In this document: piece after piece, positions 54,032 through 62,117 of the stretch
How positions within the stretch are numbered: the stretch's first letter is position 1
Layout: the number at the start of each line of letters is the position of its first letter
Program-made: the position numbers and the translations under genes
Source of the DNA: CAZZCU01 sp964652825
Lineage (GTDB): Bacteria; Bdellovibrionota_B; Oligoflexia; Oligoflexales; CAZZCU01
Reading direction: 5' to 3'
Length of the DNA stretch: 64,000 nucleotides
Assembly: GCA_964652825.1 (NCBI GenBank)
Contig: CAZZCU010000001.1
Coordinates: 62,001 to 126,000, forward strand
Notes under the pieces: generated by a model
What the model was told of the DNA's origin: nothing
The model's database searches: none
What the model saw: the letters and a program-made list of their open reading frames with translations, nothing else

Positions 54032-54907
54032 TTAGAGCGCTTCCGCGCCGCTAATGATTTCGATTAGTTCTTTAGTGATCGCCGCCTGGCGAGCACGGTT
54101 GTATTGCAAGGTCAAATCCTGCCGCACTTCTTTGGCATTGTTGGTTGCTGAGTCCATGGCCGCCATCCGCGCGCCGTGTTCCGAAGCCGCGGCATCCAAC
54201 AAGCCGCGATAAATCTGCGATGCAACCTGACGCATCAGCAAGCCTTCCAACAAAGTCGCAAGACCGGGCTCCACAATAAAATTCTGTAGTGCTTCGTTGC
54301 CATCGCCGTCTTTCTTATAAGCAACCGGCAATAATTGTGCGACGCGCGGTGTTTGCGACAGCGCCGACTTAAACTCAACGGAGGACAAATAAATGCGGTC
54401 GAATTGCTGATCGCGAAAACGCTGTACCAAATCATCAGTGAGTTCTTCAGCCAAGGTATAAGTTGGAGTTGCCAAAACTTTCTCGCGCGCCGAAACAACC
54501 GCCGTACCAGACAATTTATTCTTGCCAAATAAAATCGCGCGGCGTCCCCACAACATGACCGAAACATCGACGCCTTCTTGTCGTTTTTGCTTGAGCCAAC
54601 CTAAAGAGGCTTTAAATAGGTTGGTGTTAAGGCCGCCACAAAGGCCGCGATCTGTCGCCATAACGATCAACAGCGATTTTTTTTCCGGTACCGTGCGCAG
54701 CAACTCCGATTCGACATCGGCGCTGGCCGCCATCGCTGCGAGCTTTGCCACCATTTCGTCGAACGCGAACCCGTATGGCCGCGCCGCCAGAACCGCCTGC
54801 GAAGCTTTCGCGAATTTCGCCGCCGACACCAGCTTCATCGCACGCGTGATTTTTTGCGTGTTACCGACGCTGCTGATGCGGCGTTTAATGTCCTTAAGAT
54901 TTGGCAT
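54032..54907 (-). CDS. atpG: ATP synthase F1 subunit gamma
   Basis: 291 residues, using the ATG read at 54907 (PNLKDIKRRISSVGNTQKITRAM); an ATG three codons earlier is in frame. It overlaps atpA by 14 bases. The C-terminal RMAAMDSATNNAKE and LTLQYNRARQAAITKELIEIISGAEAL are conserved. Central stalk. Confidence 0.96.
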   Translation of the reverse strand: MPNLKDIKRRISSVGNTQKITRAMKLVSAAKFAKASQAVLAARPYGFAFDEMVAKLAAMAASADVESELLRTVPEKKSLLIVMATDRGLCGGLNTNLFKASLGWLKQKRQEGVDVSVMLWGRRAILFGKNKLSGTAVVSAREKVLATPTYTLAEELTDDLVQRFRDQQFDRIYLSSVEFKSALSQTPRVAQLLPVAYKKDGDGNEALQNFIVEPGLATLLEGLLMRQVASQIYRGLLDAAASEHGARMAAMDSATNNAKEVRQDLTLQYNRARQAAITKELIEIISGAEAL

Positions 54908-56417
54908 CGGCAACAAATCCCTGATCGAATTCCTCGATCGCTTTTTTCAAATCGGCTTCAACATCACCAAGTTTGGCGCGATTATTAATCTTGTCGATAA
55001 CCGACTTATATTTCGCGCGCAGCAAGTTGGTGAAACCTGCTTCCCATTTGCGAATCGAATCGACCGCGTGTTTATCAAGGTAACCTTTGGTGCCCGCGTA
55101 AATAACCGCTACCTGCACGCCCGCATCCAGGGGTTCATACTGACCTTGCTTCAAAAGCTCGACCAGACGCTCACCGCGTGTCAGGGTTTTTTGCGTCGCG
55201 GCATCCAAATCCGAACCAAACTGCGAGAAGGCCGCCAACTCCCGATACTGCGCCAAATCCAAACGCAAATTACCGCCGACAGCTTTCATCGCTGGCACCT
55301 GTGCGGCACCACCCACCCGCGATACCGACAAGCCGGCATTCACGGCGGGGCGCACACCGCTGAAGAACAAATCCGACTCCAAGAAAATCTGGCCGTCGGT
55401 AATCGAAATAACGTTCGTGGGAATGTATGCGGAAATATCACCCGCTTGTGTTTCGATGATAGGAAACGCCGTCAATGAACCGGCACCCAACTCATCATTT
55501 AATTTGCAGGCGCGCTCCAACAAGCGGCTATGCAAATAAAATACGTCACCGGGATAAGCTTCGCGACCCGGGGGGCGACGCAGCAGCAGCGACAACTCAC
55601 GATAAGCAACGGCTTGTTTGGTCAAATCGTCATAAAAAATAACCGCGTGACGACCTTTATCGCGGAAATACTCCGCCATCCGACAACCAGAATAAGGCGC
55701 CAAAAATTGCATCGGCGCCGGATCAAGAGCTGTTGCCGCAACGACGATCGTATATTCCATCGCGCCTTCGCGCTTCAACCGACTGACCACCTGTGCAACC
55801 GTCGAAGCTTTTTGTCCGATCGCAACATATACGCAAATAACGTCTTTGCCTTTTTGGTTGATGATCGTATCAACGGCGATTGCGGTTTTGCCCGTCTGAC
55901 GATCACCAATAATCAACTCGCGCTGGCCACGACCAACTGGTGTCATGGAGTCGATTGCCTTGATGCCGGTTGCCAGCGGCTCATGTACCGACTTACGTGC
56001 AATAATACCGGGTGCCTTCACTTCGACGATGCCGGGCTCCGCGCCATTGATCGGACCAAGACCATCAATTGGATTACCCAAAGCATCAACTACACGACCA
56101 ACCAAACCTTCGCCGATCGGTACTGAATTAATTTCTTTAGTACGGCGAACTGACGAGCCCTCTTGGATCGTTGTCGTATCACCGAAGATCGCGACACCAA
56201 CATTGTCTTCCTCAAGGTTCAAAACCACACCGCGAACACCGCCGTCAAACTCAACCAACTCACCGGCCATCGCATTCTCTAGACCATAGACGCGGGCGAT
56301 ACCGTCACCGATCGTCAATACCGTACCGGTTTCTTGAAGCTCGGCTGGCTTATCAAAATTTTTGATGCGATCGCTGATGATGCGACTAACTTCTTCCACT
56401 CGGATCTTTTGCAACAC
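54894..56417 (-). CDS. atpA: ATP synthase F1 subunit alpha
   Basis: 507 residues. I place the start at the GTG read at 56417, preceded by AAGGAG, which gives LQKIRVEEVSRIISDRIKNF, the usual N-terminus. A longer frame to 56474 would overlap atpH needlessly. Walker A in IGDRQTGKTAIA, PYSGCRMAEYFRD, YDDLTKQAVAYRELSLLLRRPPGREAYPGDVFYLHSR (here abbreviated by its ends YDDLTKQ and HSRLLER) and RVGGAAQVPAMK are present. Confidence 0.97.
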   Translation of the reverse strand: MLQKIRVEEVSRIISDRIKNFDKPAELQETGTVLTIGDGIARVYGLENAMAGELVEFDGGVRGVVLNLEEDNVGVAIFGDTTTIQEGSSVRRTKEINSVPIGEGLVGRVVDALGNPIDGLGPINGAEPGIVEVKAPGIIARKSVHEPLATGIKAIDSMTPVGRGQRELIIGDRQTGKTAIAVDTIINQKGKDVICVYVAIGQKASTVAQVVSRLKREGAMEYTIVVAATALDPAPMQFLAPYSGCRMAEYFRDKGRHAVIFYDDLTKQAVAYRELSLLLRRPPGREAYPGDVFYLHSRLLERACKLNDELGAGSLTAFPIIETQAGDISAYIPTNVISITDGQIFLESDLFFSGVRPAVNAGLSVSRVGGAAQVPAMKAVGGNLRLDLAQYRELAAFSQFGSDLDAATQKTLTRGERLVELLKQGQYEPLDAGVQVAVIYAGTKGYLDKHAVDSIRKWEAGFTNLLRAKYKSVIDKINNRAKLGDVEADLKKAIEEFDQGFVADAKS

Positions 56418-56427
56418 GGACAACTCC

Positions 56428-56970
56428 TTAGATGGCGGCGTTCTTAGCGATTGAATTGAGTTTTGTGCGAACACTCAAATCAAGCAGCGAATTTCCAAAA
56501 CGAACAACAAATCCACCCAATATCTCCGGACGGATTTTTTCTTGAATCTCAACTTCCTTATTCACCAATTGCTTTAATTGACCGCGCAGTGTTTTCTGCT
56601 GCGCCTCATCCATAGCCTGAACAACTTCCACTTGGGCGGTAATGATACCTGCCTTGTCATTAACGATACCCTTAAACGCCGCAACGACTTCCGGAAAAAC
56701 GTCGACGCGACCCGCACTCACCATTGATTCGGCAAAATGCTCCAAGTCCGCATCTTTGTTGTCTGCGGCCTTCAGCGCATACTTAATCAGCGCCAACTTC
56801 AAATCACTTGGCATCACCGGACTGACGAGCACGCGGCGCGCATCATCAATGTCAAAAAGCTGTGTTATCGCTTCGAGCGCAGGCACCAACTTAGACGCGG
56901 TACCTTGATCTTCTTTTATCAATCGAAACAATGCTCGTGCATAGCGGTTTGCGATTCTAACTGCGCTCAT
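56428..56970 (-). CDS. atpH: ATP synthase F1 subunit delta
   Basis: 180 residues. N-terminal IANRYARALFRL and C-terminal IRPEILGGFVVRFGNSLLDLSVRTKLN are family hallmarks. Joins the peripheral stalk to F1. 10 bases before the atpA start. Confidence 0.95.
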   Translation of the reverse strand: MSAVRIANRYARALFRLIKEDQGTASKLVPALEAITQLFDIDDARRVLVSPVMPSDLKLALIKYALKAADNKDADLEHFAESMVSAGRVDVFPEVVAAFKGIVNDKAGIITAQVEVVQAMDEAQQKTLRGQLKQLVNKEVEIQEKIRPEILGGFVVRFGNSLLDLSVRTKLNSIAKNAAI

Positions 56971-56973
56971 TCT

Positions 56974-57474
56974 TTATCCTTCGGCCCGAATATTTTTCAA
57001 TGCATCAATTTGCTTCGTAATTAGTTGCTTGTGATTATCCGCTTTTACATCACTGACAATACGGGATTCCACTTGCTTGCGTACTTGTGTGACGATCTCT
57101 TCGCGCAATAATTTTTTCGCGGTTTCAACTTCGGTTTCGGCCGCGCGTTTTGCTTCCTGCTTTACATGTTCAGCAACTGCATTCGCCTGATGAATAATCT
57201 GTTCGGCTTCACGCTCGGCTTCCGTGCGCACCGCATCGCGTAGGCGCGTTAATTCATCATCGAGTCCACGCATACGTTGCTGCAATTCCGCATGCTGCTT
57301 CTCTGCTTCATCTTTGGCTTTTTTTGCTGCCGCCACCAATGCATCCAAATCAGCGCGACGCTGCGCCGCCATTGTCTGCATTGGTTTGCGAAAGAAAAAA
57401 ATTGCCGCAGCTAAAAAAATCAAAAAATTAATGTAGGGAAAAACAGCGCCGGTGACCCAATCAAAGTGTTCCAT
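56974..57474 (-). CDS. atpF: ATP synthase F0 subunit b
   Basis: 166 residues: one N-terminal membrane helix (FPYINFLIFLAAAIFFFRKP), then a long charged coiled coil rich in A, E, K and R (RADLDALVAAAKKAKDEAEK and onward). Peripheral stalk. Two bases after atpF'. Confidence 0.92.
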   Translation of the reverse strand: MEHFDWVTGAVFPYINFLIFLAAAIFFFRKPMQTMAAQRRADLDALVAAAKKAKDEAEKQHAELQQRMRGLDDELTRLRDAVRTEAEREAEQIIHQANAVAEHVKQEAKRAAETEVETAKKLLREEIVTQVRKQVESRIVSDVKADNHKQLITKQIDALKNIRAEG

Positions 57475-57476
57475 AC

Positions 57477-57908
57477 TTAATTCAAGACCTCACGATACAC
57501 GGTATCCGAGACATTGCGCACAACGTCTGGAATCTGTGCCTGAGCAGCTTTAATATCTTGGGTGATCTGCGTGCGCATAGCATCAACAGTCGCCTTGGCC
57601 TCGTCTTCGGCGCTCGAAACAATTTTTTGTTTGTTTGTGGCTGCGCTTTTAATTAGTTCTTCGCGCAACTGACGCGTTGATTGATGTGCTTCAGAAACGC
57701 GCGAGGTAATTTGTTTGGTCAGCTGATTATTTCTATCCACCAATTCGTCAGCATGTGCCTTGCTACCGGTAGTCATAGCATCACGCCGACCGCGCACGCG
57801 CAGGTATGGTTCCAAATATAATTTTTTAACGACTGCGATCGCAGTCAAAAAAACGCCAGCTTGAACGATCATGACGGCCGGGTTCGGCGACAAATTAAAC
57901 GCGGACAT
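57477..57908 (-). CDS. atpF': ATP synthase F0 subunit b' (AtpX-like)
   Basis: 143 residues: an N-terminal membrane helix (PAVMIVQAGVFLTAIAVVKKL) and a coiled coil (SKAHADELVDRNNQLTKQITSRV and onward). A second, divergent b-type gene beside atpF indicates a b-b' heterodimeric stalk, as in deltaproteobacteria and phototrophs. It lies 79 bases downstream of parB. Confidence 0.88.
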   Translation of the reverse strand: MSAFNLSPNPAVMIVQAGVFLTAIAVVKKLYLEPYLRVRGRRDAMTTGSKAHADELVDRNNQLTKQITSRVSEAHQSTRQLREELIKSAATNKQKIVSSAEDEAKATVDAMRTQITQDIKAAQAQIPDVVRNVSDTVYREVLN

Positions 57909-57987
57909 GCGGTTGCACCCTTTGCCTAGAATGTAGGAACAGGGCGAAATAAATAGCTTATAATTGCCGTAGACTCAAGGATTTTGA

Positions 57988-58929
57988 TTATTTCAAATCC
58001 AGGCCAAGGGTGCTTAAAATGCGTTCTAATTCAGCGGCCGTGAAGTAAGAGATTTCGATTTTTCCCCGACTACCCGTACCGCTGATTTTTACTTTCGTGC
58101 GCAGGTGGCTGCGTAGGGTTTCCGACAGGTAGTCGAGATCTGCGTTGGCCGCCGACGTAGCGCCACCAGCATGCGCGCCAGCTGCTTGAGTTGTCGCAAA
58201 CGTCTTACAAAGCTGCTCGGTTTGACGAACATTCAGATTCTTTTTGATGACAATATCGCGAGCACGCAGCATCAAACGCTTGTCCTCCAAGGACAACAGC
58301 GCTCTCCCATGGCCCATAGTCAAGCGACCGTCCATCATGTCGTCTTGGATCTCCCGCGGCAAATGCAAGAGCCGCAAGGCGTTCGTGACGGTGCTCCGAT
58401 CTTTGCCTACTTTTTGAGCACATTGATCCTGGGTCAAACCAAAATCTTTAATCAATGATGAGTAGGCTTCCGCTTCCTCGATAATATTTAGATCCTGGCG
58501 CTGAATGTTCTCGATTAATGCCAGCCGCAACATGTCGTCGTTCGCACTATCGCGGATAATGGCAGGAATTTCCTCTTTACCCGCCAATTTTGAAGCGCGC
58601 CAACGTCGCTCACCGGCAATCAAAATGTATTTTCCGGGATGATCGGACTTAGCGACGACCACCGGCTGCATCACACCATCTTCCTTGATGCTAGCCGACA
58701 GGCTCAATAAAGCGTCGTCGTCAAATAATTTGCGTGGCTGATGGGGATTCGGTTCAATGCTATCGATAGGAAGATCGATAATGGCGCGTGGTGGCAAACC
58801 ATTGATGCTCGGCTCGGTAGCTTGCGCAATCGAACCCACCATCTCATCTTCGCTCAAACCAAGAAGCGAACCAAAACCTTTGCCCAACGCCCCACGTTTT
58901 TGACCTCTATTTTCTTCGCGCATTCCCAT
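57988..58929 (-). CDS. parB: Chromosome partitioning protein ParB (Spo0J family)
   Basis: 313 residues from the ATG read at 58929, with GGAGAG; a TTG four codons earlier is possible. The N-terminal ALGKGFGSLL tag interacts with ParA. The CTPase/ParB core shows IEPNPHQPRKLFDD, VVVAKSDHPGKYILIAGERRWRA (as two blocks) and LIENIQRQDLNIIEEAEAY. The HTH follows in TQDQCAQKVGKDRSTVTNALRLLHLP. It binds the parS sites at 59860-59992 and slides as a CTP-bound clamp. Confidence 0.96.
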   Translation of the reverse strand: MGMREENRGQKRGALGKGFGSLLGLSEDEMVGSIAQATEPSINGLPPRAIIDLPIDSIEPNPHQPRKLFDDDALLSLSASIKEDGVMQPVVVAKSDHPGKYILIAGERRWRASKLAGKEEIPAIIRDSANDDMLRLALIENIQRQDLNIIEEAEAYSSLIKDFGLTQDQCAQKVGKDRSTVTNALRLLHLPREIQDDMMDGRLTMGHGRALLSLEDKRLMLRARDIVIKKNLNVRQTEQLCKTFATTQAAGAHAGGATSAANADLDYLSETLRSHLRTKVKISGTGSRGKIEISYFTAAELERILSTLGLDLK

Positions 58930-58949
58930 TTTGCTCTCCAAAAATCTGT

Positions 58950-59789
58950 TTATGATAGCGTTGGTTGATTAGTCACTGGCTGTATAGGCAGGGTTGACGA
59001 GTGTACAGGCTGACTAGTCACCTCTCCGGGGTGGCGTCTAATCAGTTCTTTTGCGACTTCCATGTAAGCTACAGCACCCATTGAGGCGATGTCATAGAGG
59101 ATCACCGGCTTGCCGTGTGAGGGCGCCTCCGATAGTTTGACATTCCGTGGTATGACCACGTCGAAAACGTCCTGACCGAAGTGAGCACGAACCTCCTGCT
59201 CCACCTGATAGCTTAAATTGTTCCGTCGATCGTACATCGTCAAAAGAATTCCCTCGGTTTCGATCGTTGGATTGAGCTTCTTTTTCACCAAAGAAATGGT
59301 TTTCAGCAACTGCGCCAGCCCCTCCATTGCGTAATATTCGCATTGCAGAGGAATCAAAACCGCGTGGGCGGCGGTTAAGGCATTTACTGTGAGAATACCC
59401 AGAGTTGGCGGGCAATCGATGATAATGAAATCATAAACACCAGCCACCTCATTGAGAGTGTCTTTAAGACGAACTTCGCGACCAATGGCGGTCACTAACT
59501 CGATCTCTGCACCCACCAACTCCTGGTGTGCCGGCGCCAGATCAAGATACTTCAACTCTGAATGTAAAATCACATCTTTGATCGGCTGGTCATCAACCAA
59601 TACCTGGTACATCGATAATTGAATATCTCGATGTGCGATTCCCAACCCGCTTGATGCGTTGGCTTGCGGATCTAGATCAACGAGCAATACTTTTTTCTCA
59701 CCTGCCGCCAAGCAAGCCGCGAGATTCACTGACGTTGTGGTTTTACCCACTCCACCTTTTTGATTTGAAACAGCAATAATGCGAGCCAT
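58950..59789 (-). CDS. parA: Chromosome partitioning ATPase ParA (Soj family)
   Basis: 279 residues using the ATG read at 59789, with GGGAGAG; a longer frame to 59825 adds residues unlike the family. Deviant Walker A in AVSNQKGGVGKTTTSVNLA, VLLVDLDPQANASSGLG, YDFIIIDCPPTLGILTVNAL and LTMYDRRNNLSYQVEQEV are present. No N-terminal HTH, so it is the short chromosomal type. It moves ParB-parS complexes. Confidence 0.97.
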   Translation of the reverse strand: MARIIAVSNQKGGVGKTTTSVNLAACLAAGEKKVLLVDLDPQANASSGLGIAHRDIQLSMYQVLVDDQPIKDVILHSELKYLDLAPAHQELVGAEIELVTAIGREVRLKDTLNEVAGVYDFIIIDCPPTLGILTVNALTAAHAVLIPLQCEYYAMEGLAQLLKTISLVKKKLNPTIETEGILLTMYDRRNNLSYQVEQEVRAHFGQDVFDVVIPRNVKLSEAPSHGKPVILYDIASMGAVAYMEVAKELIRRHPGEVTSQPVHSSTLPIQPVTNQPTLS

Positions 59790-59859
59790 AGCTCTCCCTG
59801 CAGCAACGTCCAGATAAGTTTGCAAGAAGTATAGGAAGTAATACCTTCAAGAGCAACCA

Positions 59860-59875
59860 TGTTTCACGTGAAACA
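59860..59875. promoter_or_regulatory. parS: parS site 1
   Basis: Perfect TGTTTCACGTGAAACA, the canonical 16-bp ParB-binding palindrome, within an 18-bp palindrome (59859-59876). About 70 bases upstream of the parA start, so ParB binding may also control parAB. Confidence 0.95.
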
Positions 59876-59919
59876 TCGATTATTTCCCGTCACCTTCCAC
59901 GTGACATCTTCAGACCCAA

Positions 59920-59935
59920 TGTTTCACGTGAAACA
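59920..59935. promoter_or_regulatory. parS: parS site 2
   Basis: Perfect canonical 16-mer, 60 bases from site 1, inside a 20-bp palindrome (59918-59937). Confidence 0.95.
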
Positions 59936-59969
59936 TTCCCGCTGTCTCGCTAAGTCATTCAAAATAAAA

Positions 59970-59999
59970 AGGCCGATGTTTCACGTGAAACATCGGCCT
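59970..59999 (-). terminator. Intrinsic terminator of the atpZIBE unit, built around parS
   Basis: A 30-bp perfect palindrome whose outer arms are AGGCCGATG/CATCGGCCT, read on the minus strand and followed directly by TTTTTATTTT. It lies 24 bases after the atpE stop. The centre is the canonical parS core. Stem plus U-run fits a rho-independent terminator that separates atpE from parA. Confidence 0.8.
59977..59992. promoter_or_regulatory. parS: parS site 3 (inside the atpE terminator)
   Basis: Perfect canonical 16-mer, 57 bases from site 2. It forms the centre of a 30-bp perfect palindrome at 59970-59999. Confidence 0.95.
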
Positions 60000-60023
60000 C
60001 TGATCGATAAAAAATATCGGTGC

Positions 60024-60353
60024 TTACTTGCCAAGCCACATAAAGGCGATAACAAAACCAAGAATCGCCTGGAACTCGATAAGCGCCAAACTCAGCACCA
60101 ACGGCATGAAAACCTGGTTCCGAGAGCCCGGATTACGTGCAATCCCTTCCAGAGCCGCACCAGCCGCCTTCGCTTGACCAAGCGTACCACCCAGGGCCGC
60201 CAATCCGATTGCGAGACCGGAACCAATGGCCAAAAGACCGCTTGAGCCACCCGCACTGGCCGCTGCTGCCGCTTCTTCAGCAAAAACAGTCGACGATGCC
60301 GTCATTCCACCAACCAAAGCCACCAACGAACTCAACTTTCTCTTCATCTTCAT
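60024..60353 (-). CDS. atpE: ATP synthase F0 subunit c, with N-terminal signal-like extension
   Basis: 109 residues, against the usual 75-90. The first about 35 residues (KMKRKLSSLVALVGGMTASSTVFAEEAAAAA) look like a cleavable signal peptide. Then come two membrane helices joined by the polar loop EGIARNPGSRN. The ion-binding Glu lies in LSLALIEFQAILGF, followed by Phe rather than Ser/Thr, which favours protons over sodium. Forms the rotor ring. Confidence 0.93.
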   Translation of the reverse strand: MKMKRKLSSLVALVGGMTASSTVFAEEAAAAASAGGSSGLLAIGSGLAIGLAALGGTLGQAKAAGAALEGIARNPGSRNQVFMPLVLSLALIEFQAILGFVIAFMWLGK

Positions 60354-60372
60354 CCTCGCTCCAAAAAAACGC

Positions 60373-61188
60373 TCAATGATCGTGAGACGTAGCTATAGAA
60401 ATATAGATACTAGTTAACAACGTGAACACAAAACTCTGCAAAGTCGCCACCAAAAGACCAAAAAACAACAGCAACGACGGCAAAACAATAGGAACTAGAC
60501 TCGAAAATACAGACAATACCAAATGATCGCCAAAAATATTGCCGTACAGCCGCAAACTTAATGAGATCGGACGCACCACGTGACTGATAAGCTCAATGAG
60601 CAACAATAACGGCGCCAACCACCAAACCGGCCCCAAAAAATGCTTTAAGTATCCTATACCATTAGACTTTATGCCGGCAAAATTATAGACCAAAAAAACT
60701 GTAAAACCCATCGCCAGGTTGGTACTCATGCTTTCTGTCGCAGGCGGAAAACCTGGAATCAGGCCCATCAGATTGCTAACAAAAATAAAGAGAAAGAGTG
60801 AGCACAGCAACGGTAAGAACGGCTTGTAATCATGACCGATAACATCTTCCGCCAAATTAACGATGAAATCCAAAATGGATTCAACAAAAGTGCGAACAGA
60901 GATTTTGCCGTCAGGAATCGCGCTATCACCACTGACGACTACCGCAGAACGATATGCCAAACCAAGGGCGGTCAAAATAATCAGCGACAAGACACCCGCC
61001 ATAACCGGCGCCCAGGTGTGGGAATCAAGACCTAGTTGCGACAGGACCAAATCATAATAATTGATCATCTGGACACCCCCGCCGGCAGCATAAGCCGCCA
61101 CAGGTGCAAGCACCGCCGCTACCGCCAAAAGGCAGGGAAAAAATCGAAATTTATTACTCAGCGTCCGCAACAAAAGCTTCTCATTCAT
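60373..61188 (-). CDS. atpB: ATP synthase F0 subunit a
   Basis: 271 residues from the ATG read at 61188. That choice keeps a signal-like segment (FFPCLLAVAAVLAPVAAYAAGGG) before the conserved part; an internal ATG (MINYYDLVL) has a better GGGGG-type site and would remove it. Conserved helices include the arginine segment LIELISHVVRPISLSLRLYGNIFGDHLV and the final LLVATLQSFVFTLLTSIYIS. Stator half-channel for protons. Confidence 0.93.
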   Translation of the reverse strand: MNEKLLLRTLSNKFRFFPCLLAVAAVLAPVAAYAAGGGVQMINYYDLVLSQLGLDSHTWAPVMAGVLSLIILTALGLAYRSAVVVSGDSAIPDGKISVRTFVESILDFIVNLAEDVIGHDYKPFLPLLCSLFLFIFVSNLMGLIPGFPPATESMSTNLAMGFTVFLVYNFAGIKSNGIGYLKHFLGPVWWLAPLLLLIELISHVVRPISLSLRLYGNIFGDHLVLSVFSSLVPIVLPSLLLFFGLLVATLQSFVFTLLTSIYISIATSHDH

Positions 61189-61290
61189 ATATGTACACAA
61201 CACACACGCATTTTAGGGGAATTACTTATTAGCTGATTTTTTTTCTTAGTCCTAGAGATATTTTTTGTTGTCGTGGGCCGAGATAAAGAA

Positions 61291-61593
61291 TTATTTTCGG
61301 CTCCGATCCCGCCATCCCAGGATGATCAGGCCGACCGTTATCCCAAGAGCAAAACCACATAACAAAGGTAGCGGCAGCAGCAGGTCTTCTTGGGTCGTCA
61401 CGTATACCAGGCATCCCAGGAGCAAAATCTTAAAACCAACCAGTGCGGCCGTCATGGCTCGCGAAACCCGCATATTTTCGTTCGCCTGCTCGGATCCAGC
61501 GACCCCCTGCAGTAATTTTTCCATCAATACATAAATCAGCCGCGTATTTATGAGGCCAAAAAGAGTGCCGATGATGATGCTTTTAGGGTCCAC
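61291..61593 (-). CDS. atpI: ATP synthase subunit I-like protein
   Basis: 100 residues from a GTG start (61593) with a weak site. Three to four hydrophobic stretches (FGLINTRLIYVLMEKLL; ALVGFKILLLGCLVYV; LLCGFALGITVGLIIL) fit the AtpI superfamily, which helps c-ring assembly. Assignment is by topology and position ahead of atpB. Confidence 0.65.
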   Translation of the reverse strand: MDPKSIIIGTLFGLINTRLIYVLMEKLLQGVAGSEQANENMRVSRAMTAALVGFKILLLGCLVYVTTQEDLLLPLPLLCGFALGITVGLIILGWRDRSRK

Positions 61594-61710
61594 GCTTTTT
61601 CCGTTCGCTTATTTTGGTCATTTCGTTGGTTCGATTTTTTTGCTTGGTTTTTTGACCGCGTTTTTTAGAGAATTTTTTCGCTTCGTCTTTTTGTATAATT
61701 TTTGGACAGC
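61594..61710. other. A/T-tract-rich gap between atpZ and atpI
   Basis: 117 bases; the plus strand carries seven runs of five or more T, spaced by about 11-15 bases except for one larger gap, and an eighth follows at 61714-61718. No gene is seen. It could be intrinsically curved DNA near the origin or simply an A-rich leader for atpI. Confidence 0.5.
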
Positions 61711-61923
61711 TTATTTTTCCTCACGAAAAAATTTTCTCAGCGCCATCGTCCACGAGTAACCGATTCCTAACAACGCCAGCAACATTGTTAGCAACAGCCA
61801 ATCAAAATCTTTTGCATAATGTTCGTTAAGCCATTGTCCTGCAAGGTATCCAGCGATTGCAAATCCAACCGCCTCAACATTAAGCGCCAACAAAATTCCA
61901 AGCTGTCGCATTTGTCCGTGCAT
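61711..61923 (-). CDS. atpZ: AtpZ/AtpI-like small membrane protein
   Basis: 70 residues from the ATG read at 61923 with GAGG. Two helices (LALNVEAVGFAIAGYLAGQWL and LLLTMLLALLGIGYSWTMAL) match the AtpZ pattern found at the head of ATP synthase operons. Divergent from dnaA. Confidence 0.72.
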   Translation of the reverse strand: MHGQMRQLGILLALNVEAVGFAIAGYLAGQWLNEHYAKDFDWLLLTMLLALLGIGYSWTMALRKFFREEK

Positions 61924-62117
61924 AAAACCTCAAATCTCTAAATTTTTCAAAGATATCCACAACATCTGGTTCGCACAATAACCTTCTGTTTTTATTGAAC
62001 AAAAAACCGGTCATTTAACCTTGCGTCAAACTCATCGCGTGTGCTACGTTCGCCCATCGAATTTTTCAACAAGTTACGAAAATATCCACATCAAAATCTG
62101 CTACGGACGTCGGCTAT
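61924..62117. promoter_or_regulatory. atpZ-dnaA divergent region with DnaA-box-like sites
   Basis: ATATCCACA occurs at 61953-61961 and 62083-62091, each one base from the DnaA-box consensus TTATCCACA. AATTTTTCAA is repeated at 61941 and 62061, just before each box. Suggests DnaA autoregulation and/or part of a bipartite origin. Confidence 0.7.

Noticed and set aside
56418..56474. Longer N-terminus for ATP synthase alpha, overlapping atpH
   Set aside because: The GTG at 56417 has AAGGAG and gives the normal family N-terminus; the overlap is not needed.
59895..59908. Possible fourth, degenerate parS around CCACGTGAC
   Set aside because: Only the CACGTG core matches; too many mismatches in the flanks to call a ParB site.
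59859..60245. Open frame of 128 codons across the parS sites and atpE
   Set aside because: It is composed of the repeated parS sequence plus the antisense of atpE; no family resemblance.
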